Shown here piece by piece: positions 9,465-18,719 of a DNA stretch of 64,000 bases. The notes under the pieces were generated by a model. That model saw only the letters and a list, made by a program, of their open reading frames with translations. It was not told the origin of the DNA and did no database searches. Within the stretch, counting starts at the first letter, position 1; every line of letters begins with the position of its first letter. A program made the position numbers and the translations under genes. Where the stretch lies: contig CABHOV010000040.1 of assembly GCA_902168185.1 (NCBI GenBank), forward strand, positions 159,669 to 223,668, given 5' to 3'. Source of the stretch: an uncultured Bacteroides sp. Lineage in GTDB: Bacteria; Bacteroidota; Bacteroidia; Cytophagales; Cyclobacteriaceae.

Positions 9465-11147
9465 TTATGCTGCAGTAGTAGTCGCTGTCTCCTGTTCTTT
9501 TAAAGCACGCCTTAGTATTTTACCAACATTGGTTTTCGGTAATTCAGTTCGAAACTCAATGTGTTTTGGCACTTTATAGTTGGTAAAGTTTTCATGAAAG
9601 AATGCTTTCAGCTCCTCTTCATTTAAACTCTGGTCCTTCTTTACTATAAAGACTTTAATCACCTCACCAGATTTAGCATCCGGTACTCCGATCGCTGCTA
9701 CTTCCAGAACTTTGGGATGTCCTGCAATAACATTTTCAATTTCATTGGGGAACACGTTAAAGCCGGATACTTTGATCATGTCCTTTTTACGATCAACGAT
9801 CTTGAAATATCCATCGTTATCCATTCTTCCTATATCTCCGGTACGAAACCATTCTCCCGGAAAGAATACACCTTCGTTATCCTTCTCCCAATACCCCGAC
9901 ATAACCTGTGGACCACGCGCGCAGATTTCTCCGGTTTCACCTTGCGATAACTGGTTACCGTTGTCATCAAATATAGCCACTTCCGTGCTCGGCATAGGTA
10001 TACCGATGCTTCCGAGGCGATGCCCTCCATCCAGTGGATTACAGCAAAGCACCGGTGATGTTTCGCTCAATCCATACCCTTCTATCAAAGGCTTTCCGGT
10101 AACTTCCTGCCAGCGCTTTGCTACAACATCCTGAACGGCCATGCCTCCTCCTATAGCACCCTTCAGTGCATTGAAATCAAGATCCTTAAATCCGGGTGTA
10201 TTGAGCAGACCATTGAACAATGTATTAACGCCTGTAATGATCGTAAACCTATATTTAGCAAGCTCCTTCACAAATCCTTTCATATCGCGCGGGTTAGTGA
10301 TCATAACACTTTTAACACCGGTGCTAAACATCAGGAAACCATTTACCGTCAGCGCGAAAATATGATACATTGGTATAGCTGTGATGATCAGATCATCTCC
10401 TCCCTGCGACATATAGGGTTTGAACCATTCGGTGATCATGGAGTTGTGCGCTATAATATTTCCATGCGAAAGCTTCGCTCCTTTTGATATACCCGTAGTG
10501 CCTCCGGTATATTGTAATACTGCTATATCTTTTACACTTAGATCAGGCTTTGTGAATTTAAGCGATGCCCCTTTTTTTACTGCATCTTTAAATGGAATAA
10601 CATTCGGAAGATTATATTCTGGAACCATCTTCTTAATATACTTTACAACGAAGTTTACGAGCGTTCCCTTGAATCCACCTAACATATCGCCAAGCTGCGT
10701 AACGATAATATGTTTGATTGATGTATTGGCGAGTATCTTTTCAAGATGGTTAGCAAAGTTTGCTACGATAACAATCGCGCTTACCCCGGCGTCTTTAAAC
10801 TGATGCTCCATTTCTCTAGGGGTATAGAGTGGGTTTGTATTTACTACTATTAACCCGGCACGCAGTGCACCAAAAAAAGCAATCGGAAACTGAAGCAAGT
10901 TGGGCATCTGAATAGCGATGCGATCTCCTTTTTTTAATCCAAGACTCTGAAGATAGGCGGCAAAGTTTCGGGAGAGTTCATCGACCTCTTTGAAGGTCAT
11001 CTCTTTTCCCATGTTTACGAAAGCAACTCTGTTGCTATACTTCGCACAACTTTTTTCAAAGAGATCAACTAACGAGGTGTAATCATACAAGTTAATTTCG
11101 TGAGGGGTGCCTTTAGGATAATGCTTGAACCAAGGGAAATCCTTCAT
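9465..11147 (-). CDS. fadD: Long-chain fatty acid--CoA ligase
   Basis: This ATP-dependent acyl-CoA synthetase activates fatty acids in two steps (acyl-AMP, then acyl-CoA). Visible motifs are the P-loop YTGGTTGISKGA, GYGLSETSPV, RTGDIG, hinge DRKKDMIKVSGFNV, and the C-terminal PKTNVGKILRR with the catalytic Lys. The frame is open to an ATG at 11210 (581 residues). I place the start at 11147 because relatives begin just before the PWFKHYPKG segment. No other fatty-acid genes adjoin it. The tRNA-like transcription unit upstream ends with a terminator, so this gene should have its own promoter between about 11150 and 11290. Confidence 0.88.
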   Translation of the reverse strand: MKDFPWFKHYPKGTPHEINLYDYTSLVDLFEKSCAKYSNRVAFVNMGKEMTFKEVDELSRNFAAYLQSLGLKKGDRIAIQMPNLLQFPIAFFGALRAGLIVVNTNPLYTPREMEHQFKDAGVSAIVIVANFANHLEKILANTSIKHIIVTQLGDMLGGFKGTLVNFVVKYIKKMVPEYNLPNVIPFKDAVKKGASLKFTKPDLSVKDIAVLQYTGGTTGISKGAKLSHGNIIAHNSMITEWFKPYMSQGGDDLIITAIPMYHIFALTVNGFLMFSTGVKSVMITNPRDMKGFVKELAKYRFTIITGVNTLFNGLLNTPGFKDLDFNALKGAIGGGMAVQDVVAKRWQEVTGKPLIEGYGLSETSPVLCCNPLDGGHRLGSIGIPMPSTEVAIFDDNGNQLSQGETGEICARGPQVMSGYWEKDNEGVFFPGEWFRTGDIGRMDNDGYFKIVDRKKDMIKVSGFNVFPNEIENVIAGHPKVLEVAAIGVPDAKSGEVIKVFIVKKDQSLNEEELKAFFHENFTNYKVPKHIEFRTELPKTNVGKILRRALKEQETATTTAA

Positions 11148-11293
11148 AGTGTATACGCTCTTAAATTTCTTCTGTAAAGATTCCCAAAGCAAACGATTGT
11201 TTGCCAGCAAATCAAATCAGATTACAAGATTTATATAGTGGTCATGAGAACCAAAGCTTTAGAATAAAAAACAACAGCTTGTCATCAAACTCC

Positions 11294-11332
11294 ATAAAAA
11301 AATAAACCCGCCTCTCCTGGAGAAGCGGGTAG
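11294..11332 (-). terminator. Rho-independent terminator of the tRNA-like RNA unit
   Basis: On the minus strand ACCCGCTTCTCC pairs with GGAGAGGCGGGT (only a wobble/mismatch in the middle), followed by TTATTTTTTTAT. It lies 30 bases downstream of the second tRNA-like element and ends a minus-strand transcript that contains no protein gene. Confidence 0.85.
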
Positions 11333-11362
11333 CTCTGAATAACTCATTAACCTAAACTGAGC

Positions 11363-11515
11363 TGCTGTAGGAGAAGGATTCGAACCTCCACGAAGCGGTT
11401 AGACGTTGACCTGATCTTGTTTCATCAAAGAAGCGAGATCAGGGTGCATTGCTTTATTCCGTTTACCTTCACCCCCGAGACCGGAGGGCATGTCTGCCAA
11501 TTTCAACACCCTACA
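11363..11515 (-). ncRNA. tRNA-Leu-like RNA, copy B (long variable region)
   Basis: The element folds like a class II tRNA: acceptor TGTAGGG/TCCTACA, a Leu-type D arm (TTG AAATTGGCAGA CAT), anticodon stem CCCTC/GGGGG, and T arm GGAGG-TTCGAAT-CCTTC. The seven-base anticodon loop is CGGTCTC, so position 33 is G rather than the near-universal U and position 37 is a pyrimidine. The variable region is about 82 bases instead of about 15. It includes an inner 8-bp hairpin (CCTGATCT/AGATCAGG) and a basal GAAG/CTTC stem. The 3' end reads GCA, not CCA. It may be an unusual tRNA, a tRNA-like regulatory RNA or a decaying tRNA. Paired differences from copy A favour a maintained structure. Confidence 0.6.
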
Positions 11516-11567
11516 ATATGTTGTGTGATGCGTGTGTGTGTTGCCCCCGATAGTTATCGGAGGACTT

Positions 11568-11687
11568 TGCTGTAGAGGGAGGGCTCGAACCTCCACGGAG
11601 CAGTTAGGTCGCCAAAGGCTGGACTTTATCCTGTAATCTCCACCCTCGAGACCGGAGGGCATGTCTGCCAAATTCCAACACCCTACA
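11568..11687 (-). ncRNA. tRNA-Leu-like RNA, copy A
   Basis: This copy lies upstream of copy B in the same minus-strand unit, 52 bases away. It has the same class II fold: acceptor TGTAGGG/CTCTACA, perfect anticodon stem CCCTC/GAGGG with the same CGGTCTC loop, and perfect T stem GGAGG/CCTCC around TTCGAGC. The variable region is about 48 bases with a basal GGAG/CTCC stem. Differences from copy B keep pairing: G-C to A-U in the variable stem, U-A to U-G in the anticodon stem, and swapped wobble positions in the acceptor. The 3' end is again GCA. Function is unknown. Confidence 0.6.
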
Positions 11688-11798
11688 ATAGATGTGTGTG
11701 GGTTTTGAGTGTGAGTGTGTTTTTCAGTGCGTCTCGTTGTAAATTATGTAACAAAGTAACACCTAAACTAGTACCTGAATCAATAAACGATCAGAATA

Positions 11799-11832
11799 TT
11801 TGTATACTTTTCAATTTTATTTCATATTTTTG
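11799..11832 (+). promoter_or_regulatory. Candidate Bacteroidota promoter for the Lrp/AsnC gene
   Basis: TTTG at 11799-11802 and TATTTTTG at 11825-11832 (matching TAnnTTTG) are separated by 22 bases. The element ends 26 bases before the ATG at 11859. Assignment is by consensus only. Confidence 0.45.
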
Positions 11833-11858
11833 AATTAAACTTAAAACCAGATTTCAAT

Positions 11859-12323
11859 ATGGCCGAAAATTATAAAGTTGACAATGTGGATCTGAAGATT
11901 CTTGAGATTCTGATGCAGGATGCCAAGAAACCTTATACAGAAGTTGCCAAAAAAGCTTTCGTGTCGGGTGGTACAGTGCACGTACGCATGAACAAAATGG
12001 AAGAAGCCGGGATTGTTGAAAAGACTACACTTAAAGTTAACTACGCAAAACTCGGATACGACATCACCGCTTTTATCGGGATATTTTTACAGAAGAGTGC
12101 CTTGTATGACCAGGTAATGGCGAAGCTTAAGGCCATTCCCGAAATCACCAGCATCCATTACACAACCGGTAACTATAGTATGTTTACCAAAATACATTGC
12201 AAAGACACCAATCACCTGAAGCAGGTACTTCATGATAAAATACAACAGGTTGAAGGTATTGAACGTACGGAGACGATGATCTCTCTCGAAGAAAGCCTGG
12301 ACCGCAGCTTAAACTTGACCTGA
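11859..12323 (+). CDS. Lrp/AsnC-family transcriptional regulator
   Basis: The 154-residue protein has an N-terminal winged helix-turn-helix (about 8-60: VDLKILEILMQDAKKPYTEVAKKAFVS...). A C-terminal RAM/AsnC ligand-binding domain follows (about 68-150: 'AFIGIFLQKSALYDQVMAKL', 'TGNYSMFTKIHCKDTNHL'). Such regulators usually sense amino acids and form octamers. The position 250 bases upstream of the SUF operon is suggestive, but its strong terminator shows separate transcription. A role in SUF control would be speculation. A promoter-like element lies just upstream. Confidence 0.88.
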   Translation: MAENYKVDNVDLKILEILMQDAKKPYTEVAKKAFVSGGTVHVRMNKMEEAGIVEKTTLKVNYAKLGYDITAFIGIFLQKSALYDQVMAKLKAIPEITSIHYTTGNYSMFTKIHCKDTNHLKQVLHDKIQQVEGIERTETMISLEESLDRSLNLT

Positions 12324-12371
12324 ACAACGCCAATCTTTTATAATAACTACACCCATTCGAAAGAAACTTTG

Positions 12372-12402
12372 ATCCCGGCCTTAGAAGGCTGGGATTTTTT
12401 AT
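12372..12402 (+). terminator. Rho-independent terminator of the Lrp/AsnC gene
   Basis: ATCCCGGCCTT pairs with AGGCTGGGAT (one G-U pair, loop AGA), followed by TTTTTT. It separates the regulator from the SUF operon. Confidence 0.85.
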
Positions 12403-12532
12403 GTCCTTGACTCCTAATTGATTGATAAATTGAGAGATCATAATTCCGCACTGTTAAATGCTTTATGAGGCGATAGAAAACTTCTATGGGGAAATAAACA
12501 CGGTGGAGAACCTAAAAATCTCATTTTTGTTA

Positions 12533-12540
12533 TAGCTTTG
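12533..12540 (+). promoter_or_regulatory. Candidate -7 box of the SUF operon
   Basis: TAGCTTTG matches TAnnTTTG and lies 33 bases upstream of the sufB ATG. No clear TTTG element is present at the expected distance upstream, so this is a weak call. Confidence 0.35.
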
Positions 12541-12573
12541 TAGGTTTATAATCAGTCTAAATAGACGAATTGA

Positions 12574-14019
12574 ATGAGTAAAGATAATCAGGTATTAGAA
12601 GCGTTAACTTCCAAGGAATACGAGCACGGCTGGTCCACCAACATCGAGACCGATTCTGCTCCCAAAGGGTTGAACGAAGATATTATACGGTTCATTTCCT
12701 CCAAGAAGAATGAGCCCGAATGGTTACTTGAATGGCGTCTGGATGCATACCGCCAGTGGACTAAAATGAAAGAGCCTACCTGGCCAAACGTTACCTACCC
12801 TCCTATCAATTACCAGGATGTTATCTATTACTCTGCACCCAAGCAGAAGATAACACCGAAGAATCTGGAAGATGTAGACCCTGAATTGATAAAGACTTTC
12901 GAAAAGCTGGGAATCTCTCTAACAGAACAAAAGAGACTTACCGGTGTAGCCGTTGATGCTGTGATTGACAGTGTTTCGGTTGCCACTACATTTAAAGAGA
13001 CGCTGGGAGAACTTGGAATTATATTCTGTTCCTTCAGTGAGGCTGTGCTGAAGCACCCTGATCTTGTGAAGAAGTATATGGGATCGGTTGTCCCTGTTAA
13101 CGATAATTATTTTGCAGCACTGAACTCCGCTGTATTTACAGATGGATCGTTCTGTTACATTCCGAAAGGCGTTCGTTGCCCGATGGAATTATCAACTTAT
13201 TTTAGAATCAACGCTGCCAACACCGGACAGTTTGAGCGTACGCTGATCATTGCTGATGAGGGGTCTTATGTGAGTTACCTCGAAGGATGTACTGCACCGA
13301 TGCGTGATGAAAATCAATTGCATGCGGCTGTGGTTGAGATCTATGCGATGAAAGATGCACAGGTAAAATACTCTACCGTGCAGAACTGGTATCCCGGTGA
13401 TAAAGAAGGCAAAGGTGGTATATATAACTTCGTTACGAAACGCGGCCTTTGCTTTGGCGATGGCTCGAAGATTTCATGGACGCAAGTTGAAACGGGATCA
13501 GCCATTACCTGGAAATATCCTTCATGCATCCTGAAAGGCGATAACTCCATGGGTGAATTTTATTCTGTAGCTGTAACCAACAACTATCAGCAAGCGGATA
13601 CCGGCACGAAGATGATTCACATTGGTAAGAACACCAAGTCACGTATTGTATCCAAAGGTATATCTGCTGGTCATTCGCAGAACAGCTACCGCGGACAGGT
13701 ACATATTATGAAACGCGCAGAAGGAGCACGTAACTTCTCTCAATGTGATTCTTTACTAATGGGCGATAAATGCGGAGCGCATACTTTCCCCTATATCGAT
13801 GTTGAGAATAACTCTGCGAAGATCGAACACGAAGCAACTACATCCAAGATCGGTGAAGACCAGATTTTCTATTGCTTGCAACGTGGTATAGATGAAGAAT
13901 CAGCAGTAGCATTGATTGTAAATGGTTATGCGAAAGAAGTACTCAGCCAGTTACCGATGGAGTTTGCTGTTGAAGCACAGAAACTTCTCGCATTAACCCT
14001 GGAAGGAAGCGTAGGATAA
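12574..14019 (+). CDS. sufB: Fe-S cluster assembly scaffold SufB
   Basis: The 481-residue protein is full length for SufB. Typical segments are [24 protein letters not shown], the [15 protein letters not shown] turn of the beta-helix, and [18 protein letters not shown] carrying the conserved C-terminal Cys of the scaffold. SufB forms the SufBC2D complex on which nascent Fe-S clusters are built in the cytoplasm. It is the first gene of sufB-C-D-S-E, on the plus strand, with 81 bases to sufC. Confidence 0.97.
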   Translation: MSKDNQVLEALTSKEYEHGWSTNIETDSAPKGLNEDIIRFISSKKNEPEWLLEWRLDAYRQWTKMKEPTWPNVTYPPINYQDVIYYSAPKQKITPKNLEDVDPELIKTFEKLGISLTEQKRLTGVAVDAVIDSVSVATTFKETLGELGIIFCSFSEAVLKHPDLVKKYMGSVVPVNDNYFAALNSAVFTDGSFCYIPKGVRCPMELSTYFRINAANTGQFERTLIIADEGSYVSYLEGCTAPMRDENQLHAAVVEIYAMKDAQVKYSTVQNWYPGDKEGKGGIYNFVTKRGLCFGDGSKISWTQVETGSAITWKYPSCILKGDNSMGEFYSVAVTNNYQQADTGTKMIHIGKNTKSRIVSKGISAGHSQNSYRGQVHIMKRAEGARNFSQCDSLLMGDKCGAHTFPYIDVENNSAKIEHEATTSKIGEDQIFYCLQRGIDEESAVALIVNGYAKEVLSQLPMEFAVEAQKLLALTLEGSVG

Positions 14020-14100
14020 TAATGATTAAAGCCCCGAGTGTATATACTATACAGAGGCAAGCTTTACTCCCAAGTATAAAATATAAAGCAACGAATAGAG

Positions 14101-14856
14101 ATGTTAACAATAAAGAATCTACAAGCGAAAATCGGTGATAAACAAATCCTGAACGGGATCAACCTGGATATAAAGCCTGGTGAAGTGCATGCTATTATGG
14201 GGCCAAACGGTTCCGGTAAGAGTACACTTGCATCTGTACTTGCAGGTCGTGAAGAGTTTGAAGTTACCGGTGGTGAAGTTGAATTTCTTGGAAAAGATCT
14301 TCTTGAGTTAGCACCTGAAGAACGTGCACGCGAAGGTGTATTCCTCGCGTTTCAATACCCGGTGGAAATTCCAGGGGTAAGCACTATAAATTTCATGAAG
14401 ACTGCTGTGAACCAGATTCGTGTTCATCGCGGACAACAAGCTTTGGATGCTGTATCCTTTCTTGGATTGATGCGTGAAAAAATGAAGCTCGTAGAGATTG
14501 ATCAATCATTATTGAATCGCTCCCTCAACGAAGGTTTCTCCGGTGGTGAAAAGAAACGCAATGAGATTTTTCAAATGGCGATGCTTGAACCAAAGCTTGC
14601 TATACTTGACGAAACCGATTCAGGCCTTGATATCGATGCATTGAAGATCGTTTCAAACGGCGTGAACAAACTTCGTAATAAATCAAATGCTGTAATCGTG
14701 GTAACACACTATCAACGATTACTGGATTATATAGTGCCTGATTTTGTACACGTACTTTATAAAGGAAAGATTGTAAAATCTGGTACAAAAGAACTGGCCC
14801 TCGAGCTTGAAGCAAAAGGCTATGATTGGATTAAAGATGAAGTTTCTGTAGCCTAA
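14101..14856 (+). CDS. sufC: Fe-S assembly ATPase SufC
   Basis: This 251-residue ABC-type ATPase has Walker A GPNGSGKST (about 37-45), signature GFSGGEKKRNEIFQM, Walker B LAILDETDSGLD and a switch His in VVTHYQRLL. The unusual DETDSGLD and the GGEKKR signature are SufC hallmarks rather than those of a transporter ATPase. It drives conformational change in SufBC2D. Eleven bases separate it from sufD. Confidence 0.97.
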   Translation: MLTIKNLQAKIGDKQILNGINLDIKPGEVHAIMGPNGSGKSTLASVLAGREEFEVTGGEVEFLGKDLLELAPEERAREGVFLAFQYPVEIPGVSTINFMKTAVNQIRVHRGQQALDAVSFLGLMREKMKLVEIDQSLLNRSLNEGFSGGEKKRNEIFQMAMLEPKLAILDETDSGLDIDALKIVSNGVNKLRNKSNAVIVVTHYQRLLDYIVPDFVHVLYKGKIVKSGTKELALELEAKGYDWIKDEVSVA

Positions 14857-14866
14857 CGCAAGTACG

Positions 14867-16174
14867 ATGAGTGTTACTGTATCTGAAAAAAATATAACCC
14901 AGGAAATTGCATCCGGAATTGAAAAAAATCTGGATGTAAATAGTTCTGATGGTGCGCTACGAAAAGAAGCGTTAGAAGCTTTTCGTACCCTTGGCCTTCC
15001 TCCCAATAAATCGGAAGAGTATAAATTCACACCGATTACACGTGCGCTAGAGAAGAACTTTGAATTCTCTGGACAGAATGCAATTGTAAAAGAGTTTGAT
15101 ATCACCCCTGTAGCAATTCCGGGACTGGATGCAGATGTGTTGGTATTTTTGAATGGCGTGTTTTCAAAAACTGCGTCTTCGATCACATCAAAAAATCTGA
15201 CCGTTCTTCCTATACAGGAGGCTATCGCTTCTAAAAATGAAGTAGCCCTGAAGCATCTTGGTAAGTATGCTGATTTTAAAACGGATGCTCTTGTTGCCTG
15301 GAACACCGCTGCGTTTCAAGACGGTGTATTTGTGCATGTAGCCGATAATACAATCATTGAAAAACCAGTAGTGCTATATCATATTCATGATGCAAGCGCT
15401 GGTCAGGTTATATCCCTCAACAGAAATCTGATTGTTGTTGGCAAGAGCAGTTCAGTTACTGTGCTTGAAAAATTTGACTCAACGGGTTCGGCTAATTTCT
15501 CGAATACTGTAACGGAAGCCGTTGTTGCTGAGAACGCTGGTCTAGAATTATACTCTATCCAGAATGATAATGGACCTCGTTATCAATTCGGACTCACCCA
15601 AATTCATCAGTCAAATTTCAGTCGCGTAAATACCTATACTTTTACGCTCAGTGGAAAACTGGTTCGTAATAACCTGCACTTTGTATTGAATGGTGAAGGA
15701 ATTGAATCGCATATGTATGGACTATATTTATTGGCAAAGGATACATTGGCCGATAACCATACCGTTGTGGATCATAAGAAACCCAATTCCTTTAGCAATG
15801 AGCTCTATAAAGGGATCATGGGCGACAGCTCCAAAGGAGTTTTTAACGGAAAGATATATGTTCGTCCGGATGCCCAGAAGACAAACGCTTTTCAAGCAAA
15901 CCGAAATATACTCTTAACGGATAAAGCAACCGTTAACACAAAGCCACAGCTTGAAATCTGGGCCGATGATGTTAAATGTTCTCACGGATGTACGACAGGA
16001 CAATTAGATGAAGAAGCGCTCTTCTATCTCCAGACCCGCGGCATTGGCAAAGACACTGCGCTGGCCATGATGCTCTATGCATTTGCCGGCGAAGTCTTAG
16101 AGTACGTAAAGCATCCGGTGATTAAAGAATATCTCGATAACGTAATCAGCGAAAGGTTACACAAAAATTTTTAA
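14867..16174 (+). CDS. sufD: Fe-S assembly protein SufD
   Basis: The 435-residue SufD is a paralogue of SufB and partner in SufBC2D. Conserved features are the beta-helix core and DDVKCSHGCTTGQLDEEALFYLQTRGI, which holds the His used at the SufB-SufD interface. It lies between sufC and sufS with gaps of 10 and 2 bases, so expression is tightly coupled. Confidence 0.95.
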   Translation: MSVTVSEKNITQEIASGIEKNLDVNSSDGALRKEALEAFRTLGLPPNKSEEYKFTPITRALEKNFEFSGQNAIVKEFDITPVAIPGLDADVLVFLNGVFSKTASSITSKNLTVLPIQEAIASKNEVALKHLGKYADFKTDALVAWNTAAFQDGVFVHVADNTIIEKPVVLYHIHDASAGQVISLNRNLIVVGKSSSVTVLEKFDSTGSANFSNTVTEAVVAENAGLELYSIQNDNGPRYQFGLTQIHQSNFSRVNTYTFTLSGKLVRNNLHFVLNGEGIESHMYGLYLLAKDTLADNHTVVDHKKPNSFSNELYKGIMGDSSKGVFNGKIYVRPDAQKTNAFQANRNILLTDKATVNTKPQLEIWADDVKCSHGCTTGQLDEEALFYLQTRGIGKDTALAMMLYAFAGEVLEYVKHPVIKEYLDNVISERLHKNF

Positions 16175-16176
16175 GT

Positions 16177-17424
16177 ATGGTTTCCTCCTCTCCGGCTATA
16201 ACTAATAAACTTGATATTGAGGCGATCCGAAAAGAATTTCCGATTCTGCATCAGCAAGTAAACGGACGTGATCTGGTATATTTTGATAATGCTGCCACTT
16301 CGCAGAAGCCTTTAAGCGTAATCAATGCACTGATCGATTACTATAAAGGTTACAATGCCAACATACATCGCGGCATCCATACATTAGCGGAGAAGGCAAC
16401 GAAAGCATATGAAGAAACACGCCATGCTGCGAAACGTTTCATCAATGCACAATCCGAACAGGAAATCATCTTTACACGTGGTGTTACGGAAAGTATAAAT
16501 CTTGTATCGTCTTCTTATGGAAGAGCCTTTGTCAAAGAAGGTGACGAGATTATAATCTCTGGTCTGGAGCACCATTCAAATATAGTTCCATGGCAGTTTG
16601 TATGTGAAGAGAAGAAAGCTACGCTGCGGACAATCCCGGTATCTCCGGAAGGCGAACTGGATCTTGATGCGTATCGCAAATTACTTTCATCCAAAACAAA
16701 ACTTGTATCTATCAACCATGCTTCCAATAGCCTGGGTACTATAAATCCTATAAAGGAAATTATAAAACTGGCGCATGAAGTTGGAGCGGTTGTACTCGTT
16801 GATGGAGCGCAAGCCGGAGCACACATTGAAATTGATGTCCAGGATCTGGATTGTGATTTCTATTGCCTCTCATCGCACAAGATGTATGGCCCTACCGGAA
16901 CAGGTATACTATATGGCAAGAAAGAACTTCTTGAAAAGATGCCTCCTTACCATGGCGGTGGTGAAATGATCAAAGAAGTAACCTTCGAGAAAACTACGTA
17001 TAACGATCTCCCCTATAAATTTGAAGCGGGCACTCCAAACATTGCTGATGTAGTAGCCTATAAAGCTGCGTTTGATTTCATTAATGAACTTGGAAAAGAA
17101 AATATAGCCGCCCACGAACATGAGCTGCTGGTATATGCAACCGAGCGCGTTTCGAAATTAAAATCAGTGAAGTTGATTGGCACAGCCAAACACAAGGTTG
17201 GTGTTTTATCGTTCGCAGTAGAGGGTATACATCATTTTGATATCGGGCAAATGCTGGATGCGCGTGGAGTCGCGGTTCGTACCGGGCATCATTGCACGCA
17301 ACCTCTTATGACTTGTTTCGGAATTGAAGGAACTGTGCGGGCTTCTTTTGCAGTTTATAATACAAAACAAGAGATTGATCAGCTTGTGGAAGGACTGGAG
17401 CGGATCATTAATTTCATGAAGTAA
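16177..17424 (+). CDS. sufS: Cysteine desulfurase SufS
   Basis: The 415-residue PLP-dependent group II cysteine desulfurase supplies sulfur to SufE/SufBCD. The PLP Lys is at 235 in SSHKMYGPTG. The persulfide-forming Cys is at 373 in RTGHHCTQPLM, a short loop typical of SufS. The motif NIHRGIHTLAEKAT near 67 is also diagnostic. It starts 2 bases after sufD and ends 3 bases before sufE. Confidence 0.96.
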   Translation: MVSSSPAITNKLDIEAIRKEFPILHQQVNGRDLVYFDNAATSQKPLSVINALIDYYKGYNANIHRGIHTLAEKATKAYEETRHAAKRFINAQSEQEIIFTRGVTESINLVSSSYGRAFVKEGDEIIISGLEHHSNIVPWQFVCEEKKATLRTIPVSPEGELDLDAYRKLLSSKTKLVSINHASNSLGTINPIKEIIKLAHEVGAVVLVDGAQAGAHIEIDVQDLDCDFYCLSSHKMYGPTGTGILYGKKELLEKMPPYHGGGEMIKEVTFEKTTYNDLPYKFEAGTPNIADVVAYKAAFDFINELGKENIAAHEHELLVYATERVSKLKSVKLIGTAKHKVGVLSFAVEGIHHFDIGQMLDARGVAVRTGHHCTQPLMTCFGIEGTVRASFAVYNTKQEIDQLVEGLERIINFMK

Positions 17425-17427
17425 CGT

Positions 17428-17862
17428 ATGACTGTCAATCAGATTCAAGACGAGATCATTAGTGAGTTTTCCCTGCTGGATGGAGATATGGAAATGACCG
17501 TATTCTACATCATGGAGTTGGGACAAAAATTACCGGTGATGCCGGAATCTGACAAAACAGAAGAAAATGTAGTGAAGGGCTGTCAATCTAAAGTGTGGCT
17601 GACCGGTATTGTAAAAGATGAGAAGATTTTCTTTACGGCCGATAGCAACACTGCTATAACAAAAGGTTTGGTGAGCTTGTTGGTAAGAATCTTCAATGGC
17701 CAAACTCCGGATACGATTCTGAATACAGACCTATATTTCATGCACAAGATCGGGATGGAACGATTCATTGGGACACAACGTTCCAATGGTTTTGCGGCCA
17801 TGATCAAACAAATGAAACTGTATGCGCTTGCTTTTAAAACTAAAATGGAAGTAAAGTCATGA
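17428..17862 (+). CDS. sufE: Sulfur acceptor SufE
   Basis: The 144-residue SufE family protein carries its acceptor Cys at 52 in VKGCQSKVWL. It takes persulfide sulfur from SufS and passes it to SufB. Length and the PVMPESDKTEEN segment are normal for the family. Its stop overlaps the next start in an ATGA, showing translational coupling. Confidence 0.94.
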   Translation: MTVNQIQDEIISEFSLLDGDMEMTVFYIMELGQKLPVMPESDKTEENVVKGCQSKVWLTGIVKDEKIFFTADSNTAITKGLVSLLVRIFNGQTPDTILNTDLYFMHKIGMERFIGTQRSNGFAAMIKQMKLYALAFKTKMEVKS

Positions 17863-18206
17863 GTGAGCAAGTTGAAAACGTAAATCTGTCATCTACTTCT
17901 GTTGCCGACCTTCGGGACAAAGTGGTACAAGCTATCAAAACGGTTTACGATCCGGAAATTCCGGTAGATGTATATGAGTTGGGCCTCATTTATGAAATCA
18001 ATGTTTATCCGGTTAACAATGTATACGTCCAAATGACGCTTACCTCACCCTCCTGCCCTTCTGCAGAGGTAATACCGGGTGAAGTGGAACAAAAAATTAA
18101 AGCCATCGAAGGTATCAATGATGTTAAAGTTGAAATTACCTTTGATCCTCCCTATACGCAGGACATGATGAGTGAAGCTGCGAAACTTGAACTAGGATTT
18201 CTATAA
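17859..18206 (+). CDS. SufT/MIP18-family (DUF59) Fe-S maturation protein
   Basis: The 115-residue DUF59/MIP18 protein has the conserved core TVYDPEIPVDVYELGLIYEI, TLTSPSCPSAEVIPGEVEQKI and FDPPYTQDMMSE, including the reactive Cys in SPSCP. Such proteins (SufT, PaaD relatives) aid Fe-S cluster maturation or delivery. Its ATGA overlap with sufE places it in the SUF operon. The exact client proteins are unknown. Confidence 0.9.
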   Translation: MSEQVENVNLSSTSVADLRDKVVQAIKTVYDPEIPVDVYELGLIYEINVYPVNNVYVQMTLTSPSCPSAEVIPGEVEQKIKAIEGINDVKVEITFDPPYTQDMMSEAAKLELGFL

Positions 18207-18243
18207 TTTGTTATACTATCAGATTTAACTGTCAATAAAAACT

Positions 18244-18660
18244 ATGTATCCCGAACAATTAGTAGCACCTATGCGCACCGATCTTACGAGCGCAGGTTTT
18301 GCTGAATTAAAGACTTCTGAAGAAGTTGATAACTACCTTCAAAACAAAAAAGGAACAACCTTACTGGTTATCAACTCCGTTTGTGGTTGTGCTGCCGGTG
18401 CGGCAAGACCCGGAGTAAAGTGGGCTTTGCAATCTTCTGCCAAGAAGCCTAGCAACCTGGCTACGGTATTCGCTGGTGTCGATAAAGAAGCTGTTTCAAA
18501 AGCCAGAGAATATACGCTTCCATATCCCCCTTCTTCTCCAGCTATTGCTCTTTTTAAAGATGGAGAACTAGTACATTTTGTTGAGCGCCATCACATTGAA
18601 GGCAGAAATGCTCAAATGATTGGCGAGCACCTTGCCGAAGTTTTTGAAGAATTTTGTTAG
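18244..18660 (+). CDS. Bacilliredoxin (BrxA/BrxB, YphP/YqiW family)
   Basis: The 138-residue protein has the redox CGC motif at 47-49 in NSVCGCAAGAARPG, and 'MYPEQLVAPMRTDLTSAGF' at the N-terminus as in YphP. In Firmicutes, bacilliredoxins remove bacillithiol from protein thiols. Whether this organism makes bacillithiol cannot be seen here. Placement 37 bases behind the SUF genes suggests thiol protection linked to Fe-S assembly. A strong terminator follows. Confidence 0.9.
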   Translation: MYPEQLVAPMRTDLTSAGFAELKTSEEVDNYLQNKKGTTLLVINSVCGCAAGAARPGVKWALQSSAKKPSNLATVFAGVDKEAVSKAREYTLPYPPSSPAIALFKDGELVHFVERHHIEGRNAQMIGEHLAEVFEEFC

Positions 18661-18662
18661 TC

Positions 18663-18699
18663 ATAAAAAAAGCGGGTTTATAGCCCGCTTTTTTATTTT
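18663..18699. terminator. Bidirectional terminator between bacilliredoxin and M16 peptidase
   Basis: AAAAAAGCGGG and CCCGCTTTTTT pair around TTTATAG. The repeat has A-runs on one side and T-runs on the other, so it can serve both convergent genes. Confidence 0.88.
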
Positions 18700-18719
18700 A
18701 CAAGTACTGTATTCAGGAG

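Noticed and set aside
11399..11671. A minus-strand 90-codon frame with two LADMPSGL peptides
   Set aside because: The repeated peptide is just the translation of the two tRNA-like D and anticodon arms; such false frames across tRNA genes are well known.
11294..11700. tmRNA or a group I intron interrupting a tRNA
   Set aside because: No tag ORF or alanine-type acceptor for tmRNA, and the inserted regions (48 and 82 bases) are far too short for a group I intron.
14719..15306. Minus-strand 195-codon frame within sufC/sufD
   Set aside because: It lies wholly opposite well-supported SUF genes and has no family motif.
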